Shown: in pieces, positions 35,101-42,788 of the stretch | Numbering within the stretch: the first letter of the stretch is position 1 | How the letters are laid out: the number at the start of each line of letters is the position of its first letter | Source: Nostoc sp. ATCC 53789 | GTDB taxonomy: Bacteria > Cyanobacteriota > Cyanobacteriia > Cyanobacteriales > Nostocaceae | NCBI RefSeq assembly: GCF_009873495.1 | Contig: NZ_CP046703.1 | Coordinates: forward strand, 7,064,001 to 7,128,000 | Length of the DNA: 64,000 nt | Direction: 5' to 3' | Made by a program: the position numbers and the translations under genes | Notes under the pieces: generated by a model | The model's input: the letters and a program-made list of their open reading frames with translations, nothing else | Databases searched by the model: none | What the model was told of the DNA's origin: nothing

Positions 35101-35537
35101 GCCCTGCTATTGAAGTTGTCACAAACTACGGTAATTTACCTCAAATTGAATGTTTTCCAGGGCAGCTAAATCAGGTGTTTATGAATATTTTGGCAAATGC
35201 GATTGATGCCTTGGATGAGTCAACTATTGGGCGGAGTTTAGCAGAGATTCAAGAAACTCCTAACCAAATTATAATTACAACCTCAGTCGAGAATCATCTA
35301 GTTAAAATTGCCATCGCTGATAATGGTAAGGGAATGAGTGAACAAGTTAAAGAAAAAATATTTGACCATTTATTTACTACAAAAATTGTTGGTAAAGGGA
35401 CTGGGTTAGGGTTGGCGATCGCTCGGCAAATTGTCGAAGAAACTCACGGTGGTAATCTGACCTGCACTTCTGTACTGGGGCAAGGGACAGAGTTTGTCAT
35501 TACCTTACCAGTTAAAACGGTGACATTGGATTCATAA
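29130..35537 (+). CDS. HstK-type Ser/Thr kinase - AAA ATPase - GAF - PAS-PAS - histidine kinase
   Basis: The 2,135-aa paralogue of the 11804 gene has a Ser/Thr kinase (about 14-300; VIKLLK, IHKDVKPANILI, DFS instead of DFG), ATPase with GFSGIGKT at 349-356, a long helical region, GAF (about 1368-1550), PAS (about 1570-1690), a second PAS (about 1705-1830) and a histidine kinase core with His 1876 in GVAHEMNNPLG. Differences from the paralogue are an extra PAS and about 16 residues in the kinase N-lobe (36-51) encoded by a palindromic repeat just before the ATP-binding lysine. No receiver domain is present. A role in nitrogen or stress signalling is inferred from the family only. Confidence 0.93.
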   Translation: MSAKVDGTVRIAGYQIIEQLYSGSRTQVYRAIRECDTFSTRRYANGGLRQRQPVVIKLLKREYPSFSELVQFRNQYAIAKNLNIPSIIKPYSLEPHHNGYALVMEDFGGISLRQFTQRQPLSLEEFLPIALQLIETLHQLHQQRVIHKDVKPANILIHPDTRTIKLIDFSIASLLPRETQEIQSPNGLEGTLAYLSPEQTGRMNRGIDYRSDFYSLGVTFFELLSGQLPFTSHDPMELLHCHIAKQPDSICNLNPEIPLMLGEIICKLMAKNAEDRYQSATGLKYDLVFCLEQWQKTGKHTWFDLGQHDISDRFLIPEKLYGREQEIESLLEVFGRVANGAVELMLVAGFSGIGKTAVVNEVHKVIVRWNGYFIKGKYDQFNRNIPLSAFVQAFRDLMGQLLTESDTQLEQWRNKILSAISESGQVIIEVIPELEGIIGTQPPVPELSGSAAQNRFNLLFVKFIQVFATREHPLVVFLDDLHWADLASLNLMRLLMGETLKGYLLIIGAYRDNEVFAAHPLMVALEEIEKGVTVSTITLAPLSQTDVNRLIADTLSYSTEVALPLTELVYQKAKGNPFFTTQFLKALHEDGRITFDWDTGLWQCDLAQVPRHTAACLQTSLSLTDDVVEFMAIQLQKLPLETQEVLKLAACIGNQFDLATLAIVFEQSPTQTAEVLWKALQEGLVLPHCDVYKFYQESEAITDSSDLGILDSGSCVYTFLHDRVQQAAYSLIPEEQKQATHLKIGQLLLSNTPESNWEERIFEIVGQLNVAAELIAQPAERQALAQFNLIASRKAKAAIAYTAACKYAQVGIGLLAQNSWQHQYELTLALHQVATEAAYLSGDLEEMAANAHLVLNHAKTPLDKISVYEVKIEVFTAQGHFAEAIAAALTILKQLGVELPTEPTQEDVAVALRTVLDVIGERFPAELLNLSDARDANILAAARILTSVAPCAYLSQPQLYLLVILKKVYLSVVYGNESTSTFSYVSYGILMCGVFKNVELGYEFGQLALDLRSRYQNSELKGKTLLLVCVYTRHWKMHLRELLQPLQTAYCSCLDVGDLAFAGYSAYNYSFYSYFAGQNLTQLEPEVAGYCEALKHLKQNLALNYSQLIRQILLNLMGDADDVVVLSGTAYNEQHQLPLHEAAGDRTGLALLWINKLVVSYLFSEFEQAVEQARQARQYLDAIIAFLYVPIFHFYDSLAQLAWFEQLSALEQQQMKEYITANQEKLNYWATHAPMNFRHKFDLVEAERYRVLGNRAEAIEYYDRAIIGAKEQGYIQEEALANELAAKFYLDWGKEQIAQSYITQAYYGYARWGAKAKVVDLEKRYPQLLAPILQQSPSPLSTNETIFALGSVTSTSSANSSSSSISVALDLATILKASQTLSGEIELEKLLSVLLHIVIENAGADKCVFMLLESGRLLIQALAQLSLSIVSVENKKGITHVDFYPRLLNPQPIEDSQDVPVGLINTVKRSLKPTVIIDATVHPQFINDPYIQQQQPKSILCSPILHQGKLLGILYLENNLAAGAFTSDRVELLNLLCAQAAISLVNARLYRNSQNYAQQLRQSLAKLQASEIRFQNLANNIPGMVYQFRLAADGSTSTPYVSSGCFDLYGLEPELVMAGIHSLYDMNHPDDQPAIAKAIAYSAQTLTPFDQEWRIILPSGAVKWIQSVARPERQADGAILWDGVVIDISDVYDELRLRKEAEASLAKEQEFLNAIIQNITDGIVVCDPNGNLVLFNNATREFHGLPIESLPPEQWAQHFDLYQADGQTPLSTTEIPLFRALQGEIVENAEMVIAPKHGSKRILLASGQVIVDSLGNKLGAVIVMRDISDRKQAELTLQQKSLDLQQALNELQNAQLQIVQSEKMSALGNLVAGVAHEMNNPLGFIAASLKQAKPTIADIIEHLKLYQETSLNKNDQIKDHAVEIELDYTLEDLPKMIDSMSMACDRLKKISTSLRTFSRADQDYKVLFNIHQGIDSTILILKHRLKANELRPAIEVVTNYGNLPQIECFPGQLNQVFMNILANAIDALDESTIGRSLAEIQETPNQIIITTSVENHLVKIAIADNGKGMSEQVKEKIFDHLFTTKIVGKGTGLGLAIARQIVEETHGGNLTCTSVLGQGTEFVITLPVKTVTLDS
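29233..29282 (+). repeat. Dispersed palindromic repeat inserted in frame in kinase N-lobe
   Basis: The stretch with CTCTACGAGACGCTACGCG and GGGCTTCGCCAACG encodes TFSTRRYANGGLRQRQ. The other HstK goes directly from YRENDSLP to VVIKLLK. The DNA is a recognisable Nostoc dispersed-repeat type (self-complementary GCG/CGC blocks). Confidence 0.7.
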
Positions 35538-35875
35538 CAATAAAAGAGTTTTGCCAGAGGTCTAATATCCTCTCAAATTTCTTCACCATCAATACTAAGT
35601 TGTTACGCAAATAAGATTGCACATCAACTGGTGAGGTTATCCTTTGTCAATTGTCCTTTGTCCTTGGTAAACACAAATGACAAATGACAAATGACGGTCT
35701 ACACGGAAAATATTGCAATACATCACTTTGCAACTAAATGAGGTAAGGAACCAAGGATTCACAAATCAAATTATTCTTCTCCCTCCTGCCTTCTGCCTCA
35801 TGCCTCAAAACCAGTGGCTTTGTGCCTCATGCAAAAGAAAACTGCTGTATGTAGGCGCGTTAGCTTAACTACAAC
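35538..35875. other. 338-bp intergenic region with tandem repeats
   Basis: No gene seen. It holds ACAAATG-type heptamers (about 35675-35697) and a CTGCCTC-rich tract (about 35783-35812). Confidence 0.6.
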
Positions 35876-36844
35876 CTACAAATCTTTCTGAGGAATATCT
35901 TCGTGAAACTCTATCATCAATTGCATGGTTTCCACAGCTAAATCACGTAAGTCTCGATTTAGAAATACAACACCTTGAGAACCAAACCAACGATCAAAAA
36001 TCGCAACATATTTGGGGTTATCGTTGACAAATCCTTGCATAAACTTGACGAGGGAATAGTTAACTGAATCGAGGAATTTAGAGTTATTCTCAGGAACCAT
36101 ACAAGCAATTCCTTCTCGTGAATAGGGACGAGGAGGTGCGATCGCAAAACTATCTTGATTTTTTGCTGTTTGTAACCATCCCTCTAAAAGAATGCTATCG
36201 GATGCAAAAGCGTCAATTTTACCCTGTTCCAAAGCCGCAAATCCTTCTGCTCTAGCCTTAAAATATACAAGTTTAGCTTGGGGTTGTATTTGCTTGATGG
36301 CTTGTTCGTTGGTAGTTCCAGCCAGCACACCCACACGCTTGTTAATGAGAGATTCAGGCGAACCTAAATTGCTGTCCTTCTTAATTAAGATTTGAGTACC
36401 TGTGACACCATAGCTGATTGAAAAATCAACCTTTTTATCTCGTTCCCAAGTAAAACTACTAGCATCACAGACAATATCAACTTGTCGATTAATTATCTTG
36501 GGAATTCTTTCTGATGGGGTAACTCCAACTAATTTAAGTTGAATTTTCTTGCCTAATTCTTTTTCTAACTGCTTCTGGATCAAAGTCAGCATATCCACAG
36601 AATAACCAATCAATTTTCCTTGACTGTCAGAATATGCAAAGGGTAAAGCATCTCTACTTGTACCTGCTGTTAATACTCCTGTCCGCGCCACTTTTTGCAT
36701 CACAGTTTCTGCCCCTGCAACACCAGGTAAGGATGCTGATAATATCAAACCGAATATCGCACTATATATCTTCGACTTAGTAAAAGCAGGTAAACACGAG
36801 AGATTTATTTTAGTACTAACAAACATATTCAAATATTTGGGCAT
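35876..36844 (-). CDS. Amino-acid-type ABC transporter substrate-binding protein
   Basis: The roughly 322-aa protein has a signal peptide (KIYSAIFGLILSASLPGVAGAE). A family-3 solute-binding fold follows: RTGVLTAGTSRDALPFAYSD, GKLIGYSVDMLTLIQKQL, VDIVCDASSFTWERDKKVDFS, RVGVLAGTTNEQAI and IDAFASDSILLEGWL. It should bind a polar amino acid in the periplasm and deliver it to an ABC permease, none of which is adjacent. The start is uncertain: ATG 36844 or ATG 36826 are both better than the TTG at 36886, since the signal peptide begins later. Confidence 0.85.
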   Translation of the reverse strand: MPKYLNMFVSTKINLSCLPAFTKSKIYSAIFGLILSASLPGVAGAETVMQKVARTGVLTAGTSRDALPFAYSDSQGKLIGYSVDMLTLIQKQLEKELGKKIQLKLVGVTPSERIPKIINRQVDIVCDASSFTWERDKKVDFSISYGVTGTQILIKKDSNLGSPESLINKRVGVLAGTTNEQAIKQIQPQAKLVYFKARAEGFAALEQGKIDAFASDSILLEGWLQTAKNQDSFAIAPPRPYSREGIACMVPENNSKFLDSVNYSLVKFMQGFVNDNPKYVAIFDRWFGSQGVVFLNRDLRDLAVETMQLMIEFHEDIPQKDL

Positions 36845-36977
36845 CCACAGTATCAAAGTAAAAAAATTATCTCTGTGAATTGCCAAGTAAGCAGTTCTAG
36901 AAATGATTCTTCACATTAGAGACTTAAAGAAAACCTTTGTACTGGCAATTTACCTTGTATTAAAGGAGATTCCCTAC

Positions 36978-38345
36978 CTACTCTTTTTTATCCTCATCTC
37001 CCAACATTTTCAGTAATTTTCTCGCAGCTAGAATACCTACAACTCCTGCACCAACTATTTCCGCTGCTTGCACCACTTTTTTACCGACATCATGAGGGTC
37101 AAGGTGGTGATGGAAAATCTCTTCATCCACCCATTCCGTTGTTGCTTTAAAGTCGTGAATTGGTGTTGGCAATAGCGTTAAATAAGTGCCTTGACGGATT
37201 AAATGCCCAGATTCGCCTGCAACTTCAAAAACATTGAAAAGGTTAGCAGCAGCATCATTTATCCCCAATTTCAAAAGGGTTCCCCGGATGTTAACCTTAA
37301 CAGGTTTGAGTTCTTCTCCTAGAGCGATCGCTTTCAAATTGTGGGCAATATTGGCTCCTTGCTGATAAGCCACTTGAGCCGTAGGCGGTAGCGAATTATC
37401 CTGAACTGCTGCACAATCACCACCGACAAACACTTCTGGGAAATCGAGTAATTGCAAGGTGGGAGTAACTAAAGGGCGATCGCGACGATCTCGATGTTCT
37501 TTAGGAATTGGCAAATCTTTAATCAGTGGATGGGTAGAAGTGCCAGCAGTCCAAACTGTAGTATGTGTAGCTAATGTCTCAATTTGATCGTTACGCTTAT
37601 ATTGAATTGAGGTGGAACCAATAGCAGTAGCTTCTGCTTCCACAATCATCTCTATTGGCACAGCACGTTTATTCAATTCCCGTTCGGCAATTTCACGCAA
37701 TGGGTTATTTATATCGCCATCAAGGATTTCTTTACCATGATTGAGTAGTACTACACGAATTTCACTTGAATTTCCTCCCAAAGCGCTATACCAATGTGGG
37801 AGAAAATCAGCTAGAGTTGCTGCCATTTCCACACCACTTGCACCACCACCAACGATGACTACTGTTAATAGTTTTCGGCGTTGTTCTAAATCTTCAGTTT
37901 GGACGGCTTTGTGCAAACAGTCACGTAAATGTCGCTCAAGAGTGATCGCATCTGCTTGCGTCCAGAAAGGAAAGGCATTAACATTCGCACCTTCAACTTG
38001 ATGATAGCCAGTAACGCTGCCCAAAGCTAATACTAAATTGCTGTAATTGTAAGAGTTTCCCGAAGTTAATTTAACTTCCCGTTGATGCAAGTCTATCGAT
38101 TGCACTGTATCTTGCACAAAGATGACTCCACTACCTTTAAGTAGTTCCGAAAAACGTGGGACTACCTGAAAGGTATCCATCTCGCCATCGAAATATTCAT
38201 ATAGTAGCGGCTTAAAGCAAAAGCGCTCGTCTCTATCAATCAAGATAACAGAACGAGGATAATGTTCGTGAGCTAAATGTAAGGCTGTAAATAGCCCCGC
38301 AAAACCACCGCCGACAATCACAGTTTGATAAACTGGGCTGTTCAT
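36978..38345 (-). CDS. Type II NAD(P)H dehydrogenase (NDH-2)
   Basis: This 455-aa flavoprotein has an FAD Rossmann motif VIVGGGFAGLFTALHLA (about 8-24), a NAD(P)H motif VVIVGGGASGVEMAATLAD (about 160-178), VFVGGDCAAV near 310 and a C-terminal amphipathic anchor (AAEIVGAGVVGILAARKLLK). It oxidises NAD(P)H and reduces membrane quinone without pumping protons. It is last in a leftward cluster after the CuA-less oxidase genes, consistent with feeding the same quinone pool. The start is ATG 38345, with GAGGG spaced upstream; the GTG at 38357 overlaps that site. Confidence 0.9.
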   Translation of the reverse strand: MNSPVYQTVIVGGGFAGLFTALHLAHEHYPRSVILIDRDERFCFKPLLYEYFDGEMDTFQVVPRFSELLKGSGVIFVQDTVQSIDLHQREVKLTSGNSYNYSNLVLALGSVTGYHQVEGANVNAFPFWTQADAITLERHLRDCLHKAVQTEDLEQRRKLLTVVIVGGGASGVEMAATLADFLPHWYSALGGNSSEIRVVLLNHGKEILDGDINNPLREIAERELNKRAVPIEMIVEAEATAIGSTSIQYKRNDQIETLATHTTVWTAGTSTHPLIKDLPIPKEHRDRRDRPLVTPTLQLLDFPEVFVGGDCAAVQDNSLPPTAQVAYQQGANIAHNLKAIALGEELKPVKVNIRGTLLKLGINDAAANLFNVFEVAGESGHLIRQGTYLTLLPTPIHDFKATTEWVDEEIFHHHLDPHDVGKKVVQAAEIVGAGVVGILAARKLLKMLGDEDKKE

Positions 38346-38389
38346 AAAATCCCTCACAAATGTTGTTAAATCAGATAATGAAAGCTTTG

Positions 38390-38635
38390 CTAGATGAATA
38401 AAAACAAAGCTATCAAAATAGCGCTGAGGAACACAGCAAATGCAATAGCATATTCAACTCTCTGACTAAAAAATCCGACAGCAGCAATCAGAGCGATCGC
38501 TAGCCCAATAATGCCAGCGTATTGCTCTTTTTGTAATCCGCGTGCAATTAATGGATCTTGGACTGGTGCTGGAGTTTCTTGAATTGTTTTTAGGGTACGT
38601 TCTGAGGCTGGTATTTCTTGCAAGAATAGATTCAT
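38390..38635 (-). CDS. Small two-helix membrane protein of the oxidase cluster
   Basis: Not a recognised family. The 81-aa product has a polar N-terminal half and two hydrophobic helices (YAGIIGLAIALIAAVGFF and YAIAFAVFLSAILIALFLFI). Lying between coxC and the NDH-2 gene on the same strand with a good AGGAG site, it may be an accessory or subunit-IV-like protein of the oxidase. The start is ATG 38635, with a GTG immediately before it. Confidence 0.65.
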   Translation of the reverse strand: MNLFLQEIPASERTLKTIQETPAPVQDPLIARGLQKEQYAGIIGLAIALIAAVGFFSQRVEYAIAFAVFLSAILIALFLFI

Positions 38636-38672
38636 CACATTACTCCTGAAAATACTGGGATTTTGAATTTTT

Positions 38673-39338
38673 TTATGCTCGCCAAAGGTAGAGAAGCGAG
38701 AAAAGAAAGACCCAAACTACATCAACAAAGTGCCAAAAAAGAGTAGTCGCACTTGTCCCGAAGTGAGTTTTATTATAGTTGCCTGGGATGAATGAACGAA
38801 TCAGCATAATTATCTGAAGCACAACACCAGCCAGGACGTGTAGACCGTGGAAGCCTGTTAGTAAGTAAAATGTCGAACCAACTAACCCTGTAGTAATCTT
38901 GAAATCGAGACTTTTCCACTCAATTAACAGACCAACTAAGAAGTAACTTCCCATTGCGATCGTTATTAACCATAGCCAACGAAATTTAGTGAGTTGATTA
39001 CGCTTGAGGGCATTTTCTGCTGGTTGAATGACAAAGCTACTAGAAAGTAATATTACCGTATTAATAACCACAATTGTAGACAATTCTGGCCCCGAAATAC
39101 CGGGTGACAGCCAATTTTTAGTAGTCAGTCGTAGAGCAACATAAGTAAAGATAAAACTCAAAAAGATGATGCTTTCTGATAGCAGGAACACGGTAAATCC
39201 GAACATTCCTTTTCCATGATGATCTTCATGGCTACCGCCACCACTTGGTAGAAAGCGCTGTAACCAATTTGGCAAGCGTCGCCGCCATAAATCAAAACGG
39301 ATAGGACTTTCATCTATATGAATAGTGCGACGTTGCAT
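38673..39338 (-). CDS. coxC3: Heme-copper oxidase subunit III (ARTO type)
   Basis: The 221-aa protein has about five membrane helices and family motifs: MFGFTVFLLSESIIFLSFI, a central hydrophobic pair, FYLLTGFHGLHVLAGV (about 160-175) and LFWHFVDVVWVFLFSLLYLW at the end. Subunit III stabilises the oxidase core. It is the third gene of coxB-coxA-coxC, 92 bp after coxA. The symbol follows the Anabaena cox3 naming and assumes this is that locus. Confidence 0.9.
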   Translation of the reverse strand: MQRRTIHIDESPIRFDLWRRRLPNWLQRFLPSGGGSHEDHHGKGMFGFTVFLLSESIIFLSFIFTYVALRLTTKNWLSPGISGPELSTIVVINTVILLSSSFVIQPAENALKRNQLTKFRWLWLITIAMGSYFLVGLLIEWKSLDFKITTGLVGSTFYLLTGFHGLHVLAGVVLQIIMLIRSFIPGNYNKTHFGTSATTLFWHFVDVVWVFLFSLLYLWRA

Positions 39339-39430
39339 AATTCAATTGGGGAATTGGGCATTGGGCATTGGGAATTGGGATTAGAGATTGAAGAATTGAT
39401 AACTATTTCTCAGTCTCCAGTCTCTAGTCC

Positions 39431-41113
39431 CTAGAGAGACTCACCATTATTAGAATTTTCGATTACTGAATACTTTGGATTGCCGTAGTCATAAGGAGGT
39501 CTTGTAACAATTGGAATCTCTTCAAAGTTATCTCGCGGAGGTGGTGAAGAGGTTGTCCATTCCAATCCACTAGCGTGCCAAGGATTGTCAACTGCACGCG
39601 GCCCGTAAAGCCAAGAGCCTACTATGTTAGCAATAAAAGGCAGGGTGGATGCTCCTAGTAAGAATGAAGCCAAACTAGCGATGACGTTCCATCCTTGATA
39701 CTGTGGATCGTAGGAAGAAACTCGGCGTAGCATCCCTTGTAAACCTAATGGGTGCATGGAGAAGAAGGTGATATTGGCAGGTATAAAGGTTAGCCAAAAA
39801 TGCAATTTGCCCCAACCCTCAGCATACATTCTTCCAGTTATTTTGGGAAACCAGTAGTAAATTGCCGCGAAGATTGCCATTGTAATCGTGTTAAAAACGA
39901 TGTAGTGGAAGTGTCCCACAACAAAGTAAGTATTATTAACGTGGATATCAAAGGGCGTGGCAGCAAGCATTACACCAGTAACACCGCCAAAAATAAACAT
40001 GGCTGCACCTCCCATCGCAAACAGCATTGGTGTCTCTAGATGTAGCTTGCTTCTCCAGATGGTGGCAGTCCAAGCGAAGGCTTTAATACCCGTGGGTATG
40101 GCAACTAACATTGAGGTAGCCATGAAGGTCATCCGCATCCAACCAGGGGTAGCACTGGTGAACATGTGATGTGCCCAAACGAAAATGCTGATCGCAGCAA
40201 TACCCAAGGTGGCGATCGCAACTGACCGATAACCAAATAGGGGATTGCGAGAAAATGCAGGCAGAACCTCAGCAAAAATACCGAAGGCTGGTAGTGCCAT
40301 GATATAAACTGCTGGGTGAGAGTAAAACCAGAATAAATGTTGATAAATGATCGGATCGCCATTCCCATCCGGTTTAAAAAATTGTGTACCGAAGGAGAGG
40401 TCAAGCAACAGCAAGATCAATGCACCTGTCAATGCAGGTAAATTAATCAGTTGCAATAACTGGGCACTGAGAACCGACCAAACAAACACAGGCATCCGAA
40501 AAAATGTCATCCCTGGGGCCCGCATCCAAAAGATGGTTGTCATGAAGTTGACAGCGCCCATGATGGAAGAAATGCCGATTAAAACTAGGCTGACTATCCA
40601 AATAAATTCACCGTTAATCAGTTCACCACCTGGAATTTGCAGACTAATTGGCGGATAAGACCACCAGCCAGATTGTGCAGTGCCGTTTGGGAGAAAGAAG
40701 CTAGATAGTAGTAAAAGACCTGCGGGTGGCAACATCCAAAAAGAGATGGCGTTGAGCAAGGGAAAAGCCATATCCCGCGCTCCAATCATTAGCGGCACTA
40801 AGTAGTTAGAAAGCCCTGCATTGAAGGGAATAATCCACAGGAAAATCATGATTGTCCCGTGCATGGTGAACAAACCGTTATAAAGCGGGCGATCGACCAA
40901 ATTTGATTCTGGGGTGAGCAATTCAGCCCGAATGAGCATCGCCAACAGCCCGCCAATCAGGAAGAAAATGAAGGTCATCACCATGTACTGAATTCCAATC
41001 ACCTTATGATCGGTGTTGAAGCTGAAATATTGCCGCCAAGTATTACCCTGCTGGTTCTGGTAATTTTTCGATTCTCGATCCCCGGTAATCTCTTCACTAA
41101 AATCATGTGTCAT
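39431..41113 (-). CDS. coxA3: Heme-copper oxidase subunit I (A2 type, ARTO)
   Basis: The 560-aa catalytic subunit has about 12 membrane helices with heme and CuB ligands: TMHGTIMIFLW, YSHPAVYIMALPAFG (CuB His and cross-linked Tyr), WAHHMFTSATPGW and VVGHFHYIVFN. The YSHP form, lacking the Glu of GHPEVY, places it among A2-type oxidases. It reduces oxygen to water. I chose ATG 41113 (AAGGAAG upstream), which overlaps the end of coxB by 11 bp; the open frame continues to 41212 but would translate most of the coxB end. With a CuA-less subunit II it should take electrons from quinol. Confidence 0.93.
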   Translation of the reverse strand: MTHDFSEEITGDRESKNYQNQQGNTWRQYFSFNTDHKVIGIQYMVMTFIFFLIGGLLAMLIRAELLTPESNLVDRPLYNGLFTMHGTIMIFLWIIPFNAGLSNYLVPLMIGARDMAFPLLNAISFWMLPPAGLLLLSSFFLPNGTAQSGWWSYPPISLQIPGGELINGEFIWIVSLVLIGISSIMGAVNFMTTIFWMRAPGMTFFRMPVFVWSVLSAQLLQLINLPALTGALILLLLDLSFGTQFFKPDGNGDPIIYQHLFWFYSHPAVYIMALPAFGIFAEVLPAFSRNPLFGYRSVAIATLGIAAISIFVWAHHMFTSATPGWMRMTFMATSMLVAIPTGIKAFAWTATIWRSKLHLETPMLFAMGGAAMFIFGGVTGVMLAATPFDIHVNNTYFVVGHFHYIVFNTITMAIFAAIYYWFPKITGRMYAEGWGKLHFWLTFIPANITFFSMHPLGLQGMLRRVSSYDPQYQGWNVIASLASFLLGASTLPFIANIVGSWLYGPRAVDNPWHASGLEWTTSSPPPRDNFEEIPIVTRPPYDYGNPKYSVIENSNNGESL

Positions 41114-42038
41114 TATTTTGCTTCCTTTTATTGGCAATGCCAGGTTGAGCAGGTGTGACGGTATACCAGCCGCTATTAAACAATGTTTTTGGTGGTTGGA
41201 TATTTTCGGCAACTGCCTGATTTACAGGAGTTTGTTCGCTACTAGCAGTTTGCGTGAGCCACTGATTATATTGATTGAGGGATTCAACGTATACATCCGT
41301 TTCCATTAAGGCAAAGTAAGTACCGCTAAATTGAGAGTCTTTCAACCGATATTTGCCTGCACGAATGGGTGTTAGCACAAGATCAATGTCGCGTCCTGGA
41401 ATAATATCCTGCTTTAAGCGAAACTCAGGGACATAGAAACCGTGAATTACATCCTGCGCTTGCAGATTTAAGCGAGTGCTGCGATTGATCGGTAGATGCA
41501 GTTGATTGCTAGTAACATTATTTGGATAACGAAAAGACCAATCCCACTGCTTAACGAAAACATCAATAGTTTCAGATGCAGGTTTGGGGCGATGCCTACG
41601 GCGGGCTGCGCCTACGCTAATGGTTGCGGCGGAGGCAGATTCTAGGGGTGTGTGCAAATGAACGATTTGCTTTAGACCCAAAATATTTAACTGCTGATAA
41701 ATATTGAAACTTTGGAAAGCAATCCACACTACTAACAAAGTTGGGGTTGCTGTCCATAATATTTCTAGCCTCGTATCACCTCTAGAGGGGTGTCCCTCGG
41801 TGTAGTCTTCTGGAGGAGCGCGATGGAATGCGATCGCATACAGCATAACGCCAACTAGCCCAAGTAAGATAAATGCTCCAATTGAAACTAAGAAGCTAAA
41901 TAAATCATCTACCCTTTGTGCTTCTGCTGTAGCTTGGGGAGGCATCCAAGAAAACGCCTGTTGCCCAATCCACCGACTGACGACGAGTAGAACTGCTACA
42001 TAAACCGCTATCAATATATATTCAAAAACACTAAACAT
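41103..42038 (-). CDS. coxB3: Oxidase subunit II lacking the CuA site (ARTO type)
   Basis: The 311-aa protein has two N-terminal membrane helices (YILIAVYVAVLLVVSRWI and FLVSIGAFILLGLVGVMLYAI) and a periplasmic cupredoxin domain (WDWSFRYPNN, DVIHGFYVPEFRLKQDIIPG). Where cytochrome c oxidases have C-x3-C-x3-H-x2-M, this one reads DSQFSGTYFALM: both Cys and the His are lost, so no CuA can form. This defines alternative respiratory terminal oxidases, which oxidise quinol. A repeat-encoded segment (VGAARRRHRP) is inserted before the cupredoxin domain. ATG 42038 is preferred over TTG 42047. Confidence 0.92.
   Translation of the reverse strand: MFSVFEYILIAVYVAVLLVVSRWIGQQAFSWMPPQATAEAQRVDDLFSFLVSIGAFILLGLVGVMLYAIAFHRAPPEDYTEGHPSRGDTRLEILWTATPTLLVVWIAFQSFNIYQQLNILGLKQIVHLHTPLESASAATISVGAARRRHRPKPASETIDVFVKQWDWSFRYPNNVTSNQLHLPINRSTRLNLQAQDVIHGFYVPEFRLKQDIIPGRDIDLVLTPIRAGKYRLKDSQFSGTYFALMETDVYVESLNQYNQWLTQTASSEQTPVNQAVAENIQPPKTLFNSGWYTVTPAQPGIANKRKQNNDT
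41589..41617 (+). repeat. 29-bp dispersed palindromic repeat inside coxB
   Basis: GCGATGCCTACGGCGGGC followed by TGCGCCTACGC is 27/29 identical to the copy in the CRISPR leader at 56372-56400. In coxB, read on the other strand, it encodes VGAARRRHR in frame. Confidence 0.85.
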
Positions 42039-42120
42039 AAAATTCAATAAATTCTCGTTTAATTATTTGTTGTAAACATTTTTGGCAATGGTATTAAGTA
42101 ACTAGGCGCAAATAAATTAA

Positions 42121-42189
42121 AGTTTGTAGTCGGGACTTTAGTCCTGATGATAATCCTTGTTTTGAGCGATGAATCGCTCACTACGAACT
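42121..42189. repeat. Dispersed inverted repeat between DUF2231 and coxB genes
   Basis: Outer arms AGTTTGTAGT and ACTACGAACT enclose two small hairpins (GGACTTTAGTCC and TGAGCGATGAATCGCTCA). A relative with different inner arms lies at about 59671-59713. It may affect the read-through from the DUF2231 pair to coxB. Confidence 0.7.
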
Positions 42190-42206
42190 AGGATTTTATT
42201 TGATGT

Positions 42207-42788
42207 TTAATTATGCCTACCTAACTTAGCAGCAGTAACATGAATCCCAAATTCTTCTCCCAATTGCGCCCCCAATGTTCCGTGAACGAATAATATGCCT
42301 AATATTGCAATCCCTGCTAACAAGTAACTCCACTGCACTTGTCTGGAAGCATCCTTCCGCCAGCGATAGCGTTGTAAACCTCTCCATACAGTCATGGCGA
42401 CAATAATCCCCAACAGCAAAACGCCACCCAAGCCATGTAAAAGCATTGTCCAACCAGCATTTAGCCCCCAAGCACTCTTTTGATCGACTGGTGGATTTGC
42501 CAAAAGTAGCTCAAAAAAACCAGCCGCAACCGTGAAAAATGTGATACCTGCTGCTGCTATGAGGTTGTACCAGCCGACATCAAAAAAGCTAGAACGGATG
42601 GCGGCCAATCCCAAAAATTTGAAAATAGGTTTTTCTAAAGAAAACAGCACTCCAGCTATGTCAAAAATGATGGCAATGATAAATAAACCGAGGGTTAGAT
42701 GCACCAACTGCGGATGTATAGGAATCTCATAAGGTAATCCGTTAGCGCCCAACCGCAATCTCAACTGCTCAATCAGTTGCGGGTTCAT
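42207..42788 (-). CDS. DUF2231 membrane protein
   Basis: The 193-aa protein has four membrane helices (LVHLTLGLFIIAIIFDIAGV, YNLIAAAGITFFTVAAGFFE, MLLHGLGGVLLLGIIVAMTV, WSYLLAGIAILGILFVHGTL) and the DUF2231 opening IPIHPQLVHLTLG. Conserved His residues suggest heme or metal binding, but the function is unknown. ATG 42788 is favoured by GGGAG upstream and overlaps the previous gene's stop as ATGA, indicating coupled translation. In Anabaena, two such genes precede the cox3 genes, as here. Confidence 0.85.
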   Translation of the reverse strand: MNPQLIEQLRLRLGANGLPYEIPIHPQLVHLTLGLFIIAIIFDIAGVLFSLEKPIFKFLGLAAIRSSFFDVGWYNLIAAAGITFFTVAAGFFELLLANPPVDQKSAWGLNAGWTMLLHGLGGVLLLGIIVAMTVWRGLQRYRWRKDASRQVQWSYLLAGIAILGILFVHGTLGAQLGEEFGIHVTAAKLGRHN

